In this document: positions 8,249 to 16,313 of the stretch, in pieces
How the letters are laid out: each line of letters opens with the position of its first letter
Numbering within the stretch: the first letter of the stretch is position 1
NCBI GenBank assembly: GCA_965198045.1
Contig: CBDAOL010000003.1
Span: 1 to 64,000 of the forward strand
DNA length: 64,000 nucleotides
Direction: 5' to 3'
Source of the DNA: CBDDEC01 sp965198045
GTDB lineage: Bacteria; Chloroflexota; Dehalococcoidia; UBA2979
The notes under the pieces: model-generated
Database searches by the model: none
Told to the model about the DNA's origin: nothing
What the model saw: only the letters and a program-made list of their open reading frames with translations
Position numbers and translations under genes: made by a program

Positions 8249-9889
8249 ATGACGGCGACCGCATCCGACCCGACGACCGCCGCTCGTCAGCTGGTCGACG
8301 CGTGCGAGGCAGTGATCGCCGCGGCGCTGCGGGCCGGCGCCGGCATCACCGACGGCGGCCGCAACATCGACGACCACCAGGTGCACACCGAGCGCCTTGC
8401 TTACCTCGCGACACAGGTGCGCGCGGCCGGCGAGCTGACCGCCTGTGTGGAGCGCACCGGTGACGCGTTCCAGGGCGAGCTCGCCCTCGTCTATGCCGCC
8501 GAGGTCGCCTCGGCTCTCGGTTCGCAGCTCGATGCCGCGTGGGACGACTTCGGGCTGTCCGAGGCCGACGTGGCGCCGATCCGCGAGGAGGAGACACGCG
8601 CGACGATGCGCCGGGGCCTCGATGAGGCTGCGATTCGCGCGATCGGTCGCACGGTCATCGAGTCACAGGGCGTGAACAACGTCGACCTCGAGGACGAGAT
8701 CGCGACGCTGACGCGCGACATGGCGCGCGACTTCGCTCGCACGGAGGTCGCGCCGATCGCGCAGGACATTCACCGCCAGGACCTGCTCGTGCCGGACGAG
8801 CTGCTCGAGAAGTTCTCGGCGCAGGGCTTCTTCGGCTCCTCGATCCCGGAGGAGTACGGCGGCACCGGCATGGGCGACCTGCCGATGATCATCATCACCG
8901 AGGAGCTCTCGCAGGCCTCGCTGGCCGCGGCTGGCTCGCTGGCGACTCGCCCGGAGATCCTGACGAAGGCGCTGCTCTCGGGAGGGACCGAGGAACAGCG
9001 CGCCGAATGGCTGCCGAAGATTGCGACCGGCGAGGAGCTGATCGCCGTCGCCGTGACCGAGCCGAACGTCGGCTCCGACGTCGCCTCGTTGCAGTGCCGG
9101 GCCGAGCCCGCCGAGTACGAGGGCCAGCGCGGCTGGCGCATCAACGGCGCGAAGGCGTGGAGCACGTTCGCCGGCCGCGCGACGACGATCGCGCTCCTCG
9201 CGAGGACCGATCCCGATCCGGCACAGGGTCACCGCGGGCTGTCGCTCTTCATGATCGAGAAGCCGGCGTACGACGGGCACGCCTGGACGTTCGAGCAGCC
9301 CGAGGGCGGCGTCATCACCGGCACGGCCAACCCGACGCCGGGCTACCGCGGCATGCACTCGTTCACACTCGCCCTCGACGACGTCTGGGTGCCGCACACG
9401 CACCTCGTCGGTGGCGACGAGGGGATCGGGCAGGGGTTCTACCTGCAGATGACCGGTTTTGCTGCGGGTCGCCTGCAGACCGGCGGGCGGGCGTGCGGGC
9501 TCGCACAGGCGGCCCTGGAGAAGGCCTGCCAGTACGTGGTGCAGCGCTCCCAGTTCGGGCAGCAGCTCGCCGAGTTCCAGCTCACGCAGTACAAGATCGG
9601 CCTGATGGCTGCCCGCATCGCGGCGGGCCGCCAGATGACGTACGCGGCCGCGAGGGCGTTCGATACGCGCGCGCCTGAGCCCTCGATGGCCAAGCTGCTG
9701 ACCTGCGATATCGCCGGCGAGGTCGCTCGCGAGGCGCAGCTCTTGCACGGGGGCTGGGGCTACAGTGAGGAGGACCCGGTGTCCCGTTACGTCGCGGACG
9801 CGCAGGTGCTGCCGATCTTCGAGGGCGTGAAGTCAACACTGGAGTTGAAATTGATCGGGCCGGCCTTGCTGGCCGCTGCCGCCGAGTAG
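8249..9889 (+). CDS. mcd: (2S)-Methylsuccinyl-CoA dehydrogenase
   Basis: FAD-dependent acyl-CoA dehydrogenase oxidising (2S)-methylsuccinyl-CoA to mesaconyl-C1-CoA. At 546 residues it is about 150 longer than ordinary acyl-CoA dehydrogenases; the extra N-terminal helical region (residues 1-140) is a trait of the Mcd family. The dehydrogenase core starts near FARTEVAPIA, with PNVGSDVASLQC (about 272-283), WSTFAGRATTIALLART, and the C-terminal LLHGGWGYSEEDPVSRY and LPIFEGVKSTLELK. RBS GGAGG precedes the ATG. It lies directly behind mch, and the product of Mcd is the substrate of Mch, which strongly supports both calls. This enzyme is diagnostic for the ethylmalonyl-CoA pathway. Confidence 0.88.
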   Translation: MTATASDPTTAARQLVDACEAVIAAALRAGAGITDGGRNIDDHQVHTERLAYLATQVRAAGELTACVERTGDAFQGELALVYAAEVASALGSQLDAAWDDFGLSEADVAPIREEETRATMRRGLDEAAIRAIGRTVIESQGVNNVDLEDEIATLTRDMARDFARTEVAPIAQDIHRQDLLVPDELLEKFSAQGFFGSSIPEEYGGTGMGDLPMIIITEELSQASLAAAGSLATRPEILTKALLSGGTEEQRAEWLPKIATGEELIAVAVTEPNVGSDVASLQCRAEPAEYEGQRGWRINGAKAWSTFAGRATTIALLARTDPDPAQGHRGLSLFMIEKPAYDGHAWTFEQPEGGVITGTANPTPGYRGMHSFTLALDDVWVPHTHLVGGDEGIGQGFYLQMTGFAAGRLQTGGRACGLAQAALEKACQYVVQRSQFGQQLAEFQLTQYKIGLMAARIAAGRQMTYAAARAFDTRAPEPSMAKLLTCDIAGEVAREAQLLHGGWGYSEEDPVSRYVADAQVLPIFEGVKSTLELKLIGPALLAAAAE

Positions 9890-9921
9890 TCCACCCGGCG
9901 GCCCACTGGAAGGGTCCAACC

Positions 9922-10056
9922 ATGGAAGAACTGATCGCGAACATCCGTGAGGCACGCGCGCGCATGATGGCGCTCCTCGCCGACCCCGACCTCGATTGGG
10001 AGCAGAAGCTCGAGGGCGACACGACCGTGCGCCGCACGGCGGAGCACGCCAGCGCG
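9922..10056 (+). pseudogene. Truncated DinB-like gene fragment
   Basis: About 45 codons (MEELIANIREARARMM...RRTAEHASA) that align with the first 45 residues of the intact gene 60 bases further on: the same MEEL start, the same (L/I)AxPxxxWEx stretch and the same R-x-x-EH. After about 10056 the frame runs into the leader of the next gene. The rest of this copy is missing, which looks like a deletion in an old tandem duplication. It has its own ATG with GGAAGGG upstream. Confidence 0.65.
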
Positions 10057-10115
10057 TGTCCTCGGTACACTCTCCCGACGCCTGACCCGACGCGACAGGC
10101 GAGGAGGAGGACGAG

Positions 10116-10517
10116 GTGGAAGAGCTGCTCAAGCAGATCGAGGAAGCCTACGATCGCTTCCGCGCGTTGATCGCCAGCCCGGAGATCGGGTGGGAGGAGG
10201 CGCTGGCTGACGGATCGAGCCTGCGCTGGAACGTCGAGCATGTGCTCTACGCCGATTCGGATGCCGCGCACACGCTCGGCACTGCGTTGGGCGTCGAGGT
10301 GGCGCCGGTGCAGGAGGAGTGGTCCGTCGAGGACGCCGCGCTTGGCCTCGAGGAGTACGACCGCATGCGCTCGGCCATCGTGACGCTGCTGGACCAGGTC
10401 GAGCCGGCGCAGCTGGCCACCTCGATCGACTCGCTCTACCTCGCGAACGTGCTCGGCGTCCTCAACAGCCTCCACGCCCACACGAACGCGCACTTCATCC
10501 AGGTCAAGGGGCTGTAG
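10116..10517 (+). CDS. DinB/YfiT-like four-helix protein
   Basis: 133-residue helical protein resembling the DinB/YfiT metal-binding four-helix-bundle superfamily: the SLRWNVEHVLYADSDAAH segment supplies the first conserved His and LHAHTNAHFIQVKGL the C-terminal HxxxH-type pair. These proteins often act as thiol-dependent transferases or damage-linked proteins; the specific role is unknown. GTG start with a strong AGGAGGAGG just upstream. A truncated paralogue lies immediately 5'. A TACACT hexamer at about 10066 could be part of a promoter within the remnant. Confidence 0.6.
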   Translation: MEELLKQIEEAYDRFRALIASPEIGWEEALADGSSLRWNVEHVLYADSDAAHTLGTALGVEVAPVQEEWSVEDAALGLEEYDRMRSAIVTLLDQVEPAQLATSIDSLYLANVLGVLNSLHAHTNAHFIQVKGL

Positions 10518-10571
10518 CAGGCAGAGGTCACTTGCGCGCCTCGGGCGATTGCACCGAAGCTCACGCGCGAG

Positions 10572-11765
10572 ATGGCTGACGCGACCCCATCCGTTCCAAC
10601 GATCGAGGGGCTCTGCGACGAACGCTTCGCTGGCGTGCGCGAGGCGTTCGAGCGCAATTTCGTCGAGCACGGCGAGGTCGGCGCGGCGGTGTCGGTCACG
10701 ATCGAGGGCGAACCGGTCGTCGATCTCTGGGCGGGCTACCTCGACGCCGCGCGCACGACACCCTGGCCCCGGGACGGGATCGTCGCGGTGTGGTCGGTCG
10801 GCAAGGCCGTCTCCGCGATGGCCGTGCTGCGCCTGATCGACGAGGGCCGTGTCGACCTGGAGGCGCCGGTCGCGACCTACTGGCCAGAGTTCGCGCAGGC
10901 TGGCAAGGAGCGGCTTTCGGTCAAGCACCTGCTGACGCACCAAGCGGGGATGATCGCCATCGAGAAGGACCTCCCGCCCGGCGCCAATCTCACCTCGTGG
11001 GACACGATGACGGAGGCGCTCGAGGAACAGGCGCCGTGGTGGACGCCGGGCGAGGGGCACGGCTACCACGTCAACACGCTGGGATTCTTGCTCGGCGAGA
11101 TCGTGCGACGCGTCGACGGCCGCCGCCTGCGTGACTTCGTGCGCGAGGAGTTCTGCGAACCGCTGGGCATCGACTTCTTCATCGGCACGTCCGAGGCCGA
11201 GGATGCGCGCACCGCGGAGTGGATCAACTACGAGACACAGCCCGACGACCCGCTTCGACGCCCCTGGCTCGAGGTCGATCCGGCGGAGGCGACCGGCCTG
11301 GCCCTCGGGCGGCTGCAGGCGTACCGCAACCCGCCGCCGCATCCAGACGGCGACGTGAACGCGCGGCTGTTCCGTGGGGCGGAGTACCCCTCGACGAACC
11401 CGCACAGCAACGCTCGGTCGATCGCCCGCCTGTTCGGCGCGCTGGCGACGGATGGAGAGGTCGACGGCGTGCGGGTGCTCTCGCCCGAGCTCATCGACCG
11501 CGCGAACACGATCGAATCAGACGGCGAGGACATCCTCCTCGGGCGTCCCACCCGCTTTGGGCTGGGCTTTCAGCTCACGATCCCGGACATCCGGCCGTTC
11601 GGGACGAGCCCTCGGGCGTTCGGGCACTACGGGAACGGCGCGGTGCTCGGGTTCTGCGACCCGGATACGCGGCTCGGGTTCAGCTACGTCTGCAACCAGG
11701 CCGGTCGCTCCTGGCGGGACCCGCGCAACAACGCCCTGATCGACGCCACCTACGAGGCGCTCTGA
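10572..11765 (+). CDS. Serine hydrolase, beta-lactamase class C/esterase family VIII
   Basis: Cytoplasmic 397-residue member of the penicillin-binding-protein/beta-lactamase fold used as esterase or peptidase. The nucleophile motif SxxK is SVGK (Ser75, Lys78), the YxN-like motif is YHVN in GHGYHVNTLGF, and the third motif is the HYGNG stretch near residue 355. No signal peptide is seen, which favours an EstB-type esterase rather than a beta-lactamase. Last of the plus-strand genes that begin with mch, with a 54-base gap to the DinB gene; no functional link to the CoA pathway is evident. Confidence 0.82.
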   Translation: MADATPSVPTIEGLCDERFAGVREAFERNFVEHGEVGAAVSVTIEGEPVVDLWAGYLDAARTTPWPRDGIVAVWSVGKAVSAMAVLRLIDEGRVDLEAPVATYWPEFAQAGKERLSVKHLLTHQAGMIAIEKDLPPGANLTSWDTMTEALEEQAPWWTPGEGHGYHVNTLGFLLGEIVRRVDGRRLRDFVREEFCEPLGIDFFIGTSEAEDARTAEWINYETQPDDPLRRPWLEVDPAEATGLALGRLQAYRNPPPHPDGDVNARLFRGAEYPSTNPHSNARSIARLFGALATDGEVDGVRVLSPELIDRANTIESDGEDILLGRPTRFGLGFQLTIPDIRPFGTSPRAFGHYGNGAVLGFCDPDTRLGFSYVCNQAGRSWRDPRNNALIDATYEAL

Positions 11766-11796
11766 GCCGCGGCGTCCGACTGTGATCAAGCGATCG

Positions 11797-12018
11797 TTAC
11801 TCGCGGTAGAGCTTGACGACCTCGACCTGGCCGGGAGCCGCGTCGATGCAGAGGTCGCAGAGCGTGCACTCGTCGAGGTTGTCTTCGACGGTCTCGAGAC
11901 TGCCCGTGTCGGTGACGGTGAAGATGTCGACCGGGCAGACCTCGGCGACCTGCCGGCAGAGATCGGTGTTTGCCTGCAGCGAGTCGGCGATGTCGACGCG
12001 GATGAACATGGCGGCCAT
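11797..12018 (-). CDS. Ferredoxin-like [4Fe-4S] protein, FixX-like arrangement
   Basis: 73-residue protein with one CxxCxxC (CTLCDLC, about residues 50-56) preceded by a CP pair in EVCPVDIF (about 28-29) and an additional Cys at 21. This is the pattern of a single-cluster ferredoxin of the FixX/ferredoxin-like group in which one of the two cluster sites is lost. Its ATG lies 2 bases past the stop of the CoA-ligase alpha subunit with GGAGGG in front, so it is the last gene of the mcl-mtkA-mtkB transcript. An electron carrier encoded with malyl-CoA enzymes is unexpected; it may serve the neighbouring acyl-CoA dehydrogenase route or an unrelated partner. Confidence 0.72.
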   Translation of the reverse strand: MAAMFIRVDIADSLQANTDLCRQVAEVCPVDIFTVTDTGSLETVEDNLDECTLCDLCIDAAPGQVEVVKLYRE

Positions 12019-12020
12019 CG

Positions 12021-12914
12021 CTAGCCCTCCAGCCGCTCGCTCAGCAGCCGCGGGATGTCCTCGATGCGCTCCGCGACGCTGATGCCGACGGCCTCGAGGT
12101 TGGCGATCTTCTCGGCGGTGGTGTCGGCGCGGCCCTCGACGATCGTGCCGGCGTGGCCGAAGCGCATGCCGGGCATCTCGTCCATGAACCGCCCGGCCAT
12201 GAAGGCGACCACCGGCAGCGTCGAGCCGCTCTCCGCCATGTAGTCGGCCAGCTCGTATTCAGCGCGGCCGCCGGGCTCGGAGTAGATGGCGATGCCCTCC
12301 GTCTGCTCGTCGGCATCGAACAACGGCATCAGTTCTGCGTACGTGCTCCCGATGATGGCGTCGCCGCCAATCGAAACAGCGGTCGAAACGCCGAGGCCCG
12401 CGGCCGAGAGTGAGTTCGCGATCTCGACCGTCATGCCGCCAGACCTCGACATCACGCCGATGCGGCCGGGCTGAAACGCCAGCTCCGGGCTCGCACCGCC
12501 GACACCGCCGACGCGTGACTTGCCCGGCGAGATCACGCCGAGGCAGTTCGGGCCGATGATGCGCACGCCCTCCTGCTCCGCGTACTCGACGAACTGCGCC
12601 ACCTGCTTGCGCGGGATGCGCTCTGTGACGACCACGATCAGCTTGATGCCCGCCTCGATCGCCTCGTTCACGGCGTCGGCGGCGAACGCCGGTGGGACCG
12701 ACACGACCGACGCGTCGACGCGCTCTCGCTCCGTGAAGGCGCGGACTGTGTCCTCGACTGGTACGCCGTGGACCTCGCGGCCCTTGCGGCCGGGGGTGAC
12801 GCCGCCGAGCAGCTTCGAGCCGTAGTCGAGGACCTCGCGCGCCATGGTGACGGCCTCGCGCCCGGTGATCCCCTGGATGATGGAGGTCGTGTTCTCGTCG
12901 ATGAGGATGGACAT
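12021..12914 (-). CDS. mtkB: Malate/succinate-CoA ligase alpha subunit (MtkB/SucD type)
   Basis: CoA-binding and phosphohistidine subunit of an ADP-forming acyl-CoA synthetase (297 residues). It begins SILIDENTTSIIQGITGREA, the Rossmann CoA-binding start of SucD, contains GPNCLGVISPGK (about 121-132), and places the phosphorylated His in MRFGHAGTI near residue 247. Succinyl-CoA ligase itself is possible, but the gene sits between the lyase gene mcl and a ferredoxin gene in the order mcl-mtkA-mtkB, which matches malate-CoA ligase (malate + ATP + CoA to malyl-CoA) of serine-cycle organisms. RBS GGGGAG is 6-7 bases before the ATG; only 2 bases separate it from the beta subunit. Confidence 0.8.
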   Translation of the reverse strand: MSILIDENTTSIIQGITGREAVTMAREVLDYGSKLLGGVTPGRKGREVHGVPVEDTVRAFTERERVDASVVSVPPAFAADAVNEAIEAGIKLIVVVTERIPRKQVAQFVEYAEQEGVRIIGPNCLGVISPGKSRVGGVGGASPELAFQPGRIGVMSRSGGMTVEIANSLSAAGLGVSTAVSIGGDAIIGSTYAELMPLFDADEQTEGIAIYSEPGGRAEYELADYMAESGSTLPVVAFMAGRFMDEMPGMRFGHAGTIVEGRADTTAEKIANLEAVGISVAERIEDIPRLLSERLEG

Positions 12915-12916
12915 CA

Positions 12917-14119
12917 CTACTCCCCCATCTTCGCGACGGCGCGGGCGGCCGCCTCGTGCATGGAGACGGAGCGATCGACGTACTCGATGCCGTAGCGATC
13001 GAGGAGCGCGAAGCCCTCGTCCTCCCACGATCCGGGGATGCGGAAGATGGCGATCTTCTCAGCCGGGTCGAACCCCGCCTCGAGGCAGCCCTTGATGACG
13101 CCTCGGGCGACAATGTCGACACGGGTGTTGGAGACGACGTTCATCATCACGGCGATCTTCTCGACCTGTTCCTGCTCGCAGATCAGCTTCGTGAGCGCCG
13201 CCGCCTTGCTGACCGACGGGTTGCCGCCGATCTCGCAGTAATTGGCCGGCTTGCCGCCCGCTGCGCGTACAGCGTCGAAGAGTGTGAGCGATCCGCCGCC
13301 GGCGCCGATGATCAGCCCCAGGTTGCCGTCGAACTGCGTGAGGTTGCCCGCGACGCCGCGCGTGTCGGCCGCGTCGACGCGCGCCGCGGCCACCTCGAAC
13401 GGTGTCGGCGGGCGCGCCTGCCGGCTGTCGTCCGGGTCGACGCCGAGCTTGTCGAGGAGCGCGCCATGCGCGTTGCGCGCCTCCGCCTCCATGTCCATGT
13501 GTGCGTCGAGCGCGATGATCGTGCCGTCGTCGAGCCTCGCGATCGGGTTGATCTCGGCGAGCGTCATGTCGCGCTCGAGGAAGATGCGCGCCAGCGCTGC
13601 AACGATCCTCGATAGCTGGTTCAGCTCGCTGCCGGTCACGCCAACCGAGGAGACGGCGACCTTCGCGGTGAAGTCAGAGAAGGGGCGGGAGGCGGAGAAA
13701 TGGGTGCGCGAGAGGTGCTCTGGGTGCGACTCGGCGACCTCCTCGATGTCGATGCCGCCCATGTCGCTGAAGATGATCACCGGCCGCTTGGCGCGGCCGT
13801 CGTACGTCACCGCAGCGAAGTACTCCTGTTCGATGTCGCGCCGTTCCTCGACGAGCACGCCCGAGGGCATCAGCCCGTTGATCTCGAGCTGGAGGATGGC
13901 GGCGGCGTGTTCGGCGGTCTCCGCGGGCGTTTCGGCGAACTTCACCCCGCCGGCCTTCATGCGCCCACCGGATAGCACCTGCGACTTGATGACCAGCGGG
14001 CCGTCGATGTCCCAGGCGGCGCCAGCCGCACGCTCTGCCGTCGCCGCGAAGACGCTCTTCGGCAGCGGCACGCCGGCGCGCGCGAGGATCTGCTTCGCCT
14101 CGTGCTCATAGAACCGCAT
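12917..14119 (-). CDS. mtkA: Malate/succinate-CoA ligase beta subunit (MtkA/SucC type)
   Basis: ATP-grasp subunit of the same ligase, 400 residues. The N-terminus MRFYEHEAKQILARAGVPLP is typical of the ATP-grasp domain, KSQVLSGGRMKAGGVKF carries nucleotide-contacting Lys residues, FLERDMTLAEINPIA gives the metal-binding Glu-Asn pair, and the C-terminal ligase domain has GAGGGSLTLFDAVRAAGGKP and CEIGGNPS. It is somewhat diverged from textbook SucC (for example an insertion at PDDSRQARPP), as expected if substrate differs. GGAGG lies 5-6 bases before the ATG. It follows mcl by 36 bases. Confidence 0.8.
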   Translation of the reverse strand: MRFYEHEAKQILARAGVPLPKSVFAATAERAAGAAWDIDGPLVIKSQVLSGGRMKAGGVKFAETPAETAEHAAAILQLEINGLMPSGVLVEERRDIEQEYFAAVTYDGRAKRPVIIFSDMGGIDIEEVAESHPEHLSRTHFSASRPFSDFTAKVAVSSVGVTGSELNQLSRIVAALARIFLERDMTLAEINPIARLDDGTIIALDAHMDMEAEARNAHGALLDKLGVDPDDSRQARPPTPFEVAAARVDAADTRGVAGNLTQFDGNLGLIIGAGGGSLTLFDAVRAAGGKPANYCEIGGNPSVSKAAALTKLICEQEQVEKIAVMMNVVSNTRVDIVARGVIKGCLEAGFDPAEKIAIFRIPGSWEDEGFALLDRYGIEYVDRSVSMHEAAARAVAKMGE

Positions 14120-14155
14120 GCAGGTCCTCCGTCGGTTGTCTCCGGTCTTCGAACG

Positions 14156-15229
14156 TCAGGCGGCGTCCGGGTCTATCCCGTACGACTCTGCCATCTCCGG
14201 ATCGCGCTTCGCGATCAGGGTGGCGTAGTCCCACATCACCTTCGCCTGCTTCCAGGTGGCGTCGTCCTGCATCTTGCCTTCGAGCATCACGACCCCACGG
14301 CCGTCCGGGATGGCGTCGATGATCTTGCGAGCGAAGCGCACCTCGTCGGGTGGCGGCGAGAACACACGTCGTGCGATCTCGATCTGGCTCGGGTGGAGCG
14401 ACCAGGCGCCGACGCAGCCGAGGAGGAAGGCGGCGCGGAACTGGTCCTCGCAGCCGAGCGGGTCCGAGATGTCGCCGAACGGGCCGTAGCAGGGGTAGAT
14501 GCCCGCGTTCACACAGGCGTCGACCATGCGCGCGATCGAGTAGTGCCACAGGTCCTGCTGCGCCGACGGCCGCTCCGCCTCCGGATCGTCGGGGTCGGGG
14601 TCGGCGCGCACGAGGTAGGCCGGGTGGCCGCCGCCGACACGCGTGGTCTTCATCCGCCGCGAGGCGGCAAGGTCGGCCGGGCCGAAGGAGATGCCCTGCA
14701 TCCGCGGCGAGGCGAGCGCGATCTCCTCGACCTGCGCCACACCGCCGCCCGTCTCGAGGATGGCGTGCAGCATGATTGGTCGTTGTACGTTGTGGCGCGC
14801 TTCGAGCTGCGCCAGCAGCTGGTCGACGAACTGGATGTCGTGCGCGCCGAGCACCTTCGGGATCATCATCACGTCGAGGCGGTCACCGATGCCCTCGACG
14901 AGCCGCATCGCGTCGTCGAGGAACCAGGGCGAGTCGATCGAGTTGACGCGCGTCCAGCAGCCGACGTCGCCGAAGTCGTGGTCGTTGACGACCTGGATGA
15001 AGCCTTCTCGCGCGGCCTCCTTCTCGTCGGCAGCGACCGCGTCCTCGAGGTTGCCGAGCAGCACGTCGACCTGCCCGAGCATGTCGGGGACTTTCGCGAC
15101 CATGCGCTCGTTGGCAGCGTTCAGGAAGTGGATCATCCGGGTCGGGCGCTGTGGGATCTCGCGCAGTGGCTCAGGCGCGCCGATGGCGAGGGGGCGGAAG
15201 AAGTCGCGAGGGCTGCGCAGCGGCGTCAT
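14156..15229 (-). CDS. mcl: (3S)-Malyl-CoA / (2R,3S)-beta-methylmalyl-CoA lyase
   Basis: HpcH/HpaI/CitE-type aldolase of 357 residues that cleaves beta-methylmalyl-CoA to propionyl-CoA and glyoxylate and interconverts malyl-CoA with acetyl-CoA and glyoxylate. Family marks: LGNLEDAV with a metal Glu (about residues 58-65), VMMIPKVLGAHDIQ, HAILETGGGVAQVEEIA with the second acid, SFGPADLAAS, and GPFGDISDP followed by WSLHPSQIEIA. The ending with KMQDDATWKQAKVMW matches Mcl rather than CitE. First gene of mcl-mtkA-mtkB-ferredoxin. Its substrate would be delivered by mch on the opposite strand. Confidence 0.87.
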   Translation of the reverse strand: MTPLRSPRDFFRPLAIGAPEPLREIPQRPTRMIHFLNAANERMVAKVPDMLGQVDVLLGNLEDAVAADEKEAAREGFIQVVNDHDFGDVGCWTRVNSIDSPWFLDDAMRLVEGIGDRLDVMMIPKVLGAHDIQFVDQLLAQLEARHNVQRPIMLHAILETGGGVAQVEEIALASPRMQGISFGPADLAASRRMKTTRVGGGHPAYLVRADPDPDDPEAERPSAQQDLWHYSIARMVDACVNAGIYPCYGPFGDISDPLGCEDQFRAAFLLGCVGAWSLHPSQIEIARRVFSPPPDEVRFARKIIDAIPDGRGVVMLEGKMQDDATWKQAKVMWDYATLIAKRDPEMAESYGIDPDAA

Positions 15230-15326
15230 GACAGGTAGCTCACGGTCGATCGTCGATCGTTCAATGCGAGCCGGACGCTACGTGCGCGCCGGTGCAGCGT
15301 CAACGCCTCGGCGTGCCTCGGAGGGC

Positions 15327-16313
15327 TCAGCGTGAGGCCCGCGACAGGTCACCCGGCTCGCGGCCGATCGAGCGGTCGAACAGCGCGTGCAGGACGAGCG
15401 CCGGGATGATCAGCGCCAGCCCGGCGAGGAACAGCGTGACCCCCGTCCGCGCCGGCATCCACGCGACGGTCGCGGCGAGCTCTGAGAACTCCTCGGCGAC
15501 CGCGGTCCCGTCGGAGCCCGCGAGCCCCACGACCGCGCGCAGCCCGGCGCCGATGACAATCGCTGGCAGCGCGCCGAGCACCAGCGTGGTGCCGAAGATC
15601 GAGTAGCGAGCGAACCCGGTACCAGCGATCGCCAGGGCGATCGAGAGCGCCAGCGCCAGCAGCCCCAGCGGCCACACGAACGTGGAGGCCCGGTCATGAT
15701 TGCTCTGCGAGAGCGTGTTGAGGACGCGTCGCACGCCAGCGCTGGTCGAGAACGTGCCGCCTTCGAACGTGCCGCCTTCGAACGTGCCGCCTTCGAACGT
15801 GCCGCCTTCGAACGTGCCGCCACCCTCGGCGAGGATGGCCACGCCGTCCACATAGACGAGGTCCGCCGTTCGGCTCAGCAGCAGCCCGCGCAGCCGGTCG
15901 CGGCTCGCGGTGCGCGCCTCGACGGCGAGCCAGGTCGCGCCCAGCGCCGGGTAGCCGGGCAGGGCGACCAACGCCGTGTCGTCGAGACCCTCTGCGGTCG
16001 CGCGGACCTCGTCGAGGTGCAGGTCGAGCAGCCCATCGATGCCGGTGAGGACGGCGACGCCGCGTTCGGAGACGGGCCGTGCCACTTCGCGGCTCGTCGC
16101 CTGGGAAACCGAGAGGGCGATGGCCCAGAGCCCGATCACGATCGTCGCGGCCACCCCCAGTCCCCACACCAGCGAGTTGCGGTCGCCTCCGGTCTCGAGG
16201 TTCTCGCGCGACGGGAGCTGTGGCGCGCGTCCGAACGATCCGCCGTCGGCGATCACTGGCGCTTGATGGCCCTCGTGCCCGTCGCCGGGCGTGGCGTCAG
16301 GTTGCAGGCTCAT
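15327..16313 (-). CDS. Membrane protein of unknown function with GGTFE tandem repeat
   Basis: 328-residue protein with an N-terminal cytoplasmic tail, a transmembrane helix (SLVWGLGVAATIVIGLWAIA), an extracytoplasmic region of about 150 residues, and three further helices toward the C-terminus. The outer region contains GGTFE repeated four times plus GGTFS, encoded by 15-bp repeats. The ATG at 16313 overlaps the stop of the upstream RDD gene as ATGA, which fixes the start; the frame is open further but overlaps that gene. The architecture (helix, outer domain, helices) is sensor-like, but no domain is recognised. Confidence 0.65.
   Translation of the reverse strand: MSLQPDATPGDGHEGHQAPVIADGGSFGRAPQLPSRENLETGGDRNSLVWGLGVAATIVIGLWAIALSVSQATSREVARPVSERGVAVLTGIDGLLDLHLDEVRATAEGLDDTALVALPGYPALGATWLAVEARTASRDRLRGLLLSRTADLVYVDGVAILAEGGGTFEGGTFEGGTFEGGTFEGGTFSTSAGVRRVLNTLSQSNHDRASTFVWPLGLLALALSIALAIAGTGFARYSIFGTTLVLGALPAIVIGAGLRAVVGLAGSDGTAVAEEFSELAATVAWMPARTGVTLFLAGLALIIPALVLHALFDRSIGREPGDLSRASR
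15751..15820. repeat. 15-bp in-frame tandem repeat (4 full copies plus partial)
   Basis: Unit AACGTGCCGCCTTCG at 15751, 15766, 15781 and 15796, all identical, then a 10-base partial copy at 15811-15820. On the minus strand each unit encodes GGTFE. Perfect copies suggest recent slipped-strand expansion; a gain or loss of units keeps the reading frame. Confidence 0.95.

Noticed and set aside
12021..14119. Plain succinyl-CoA synthetase sucCD
   Set aside because: Not excluded biochemically, but the operon with mcl makes malate-CoA ligase the better call.
15751..15820. Short regular repeats as a CRISPR array
   Set aside because: The 15-bp units are contiguous without spacers, in frame, and code for GGTFE.
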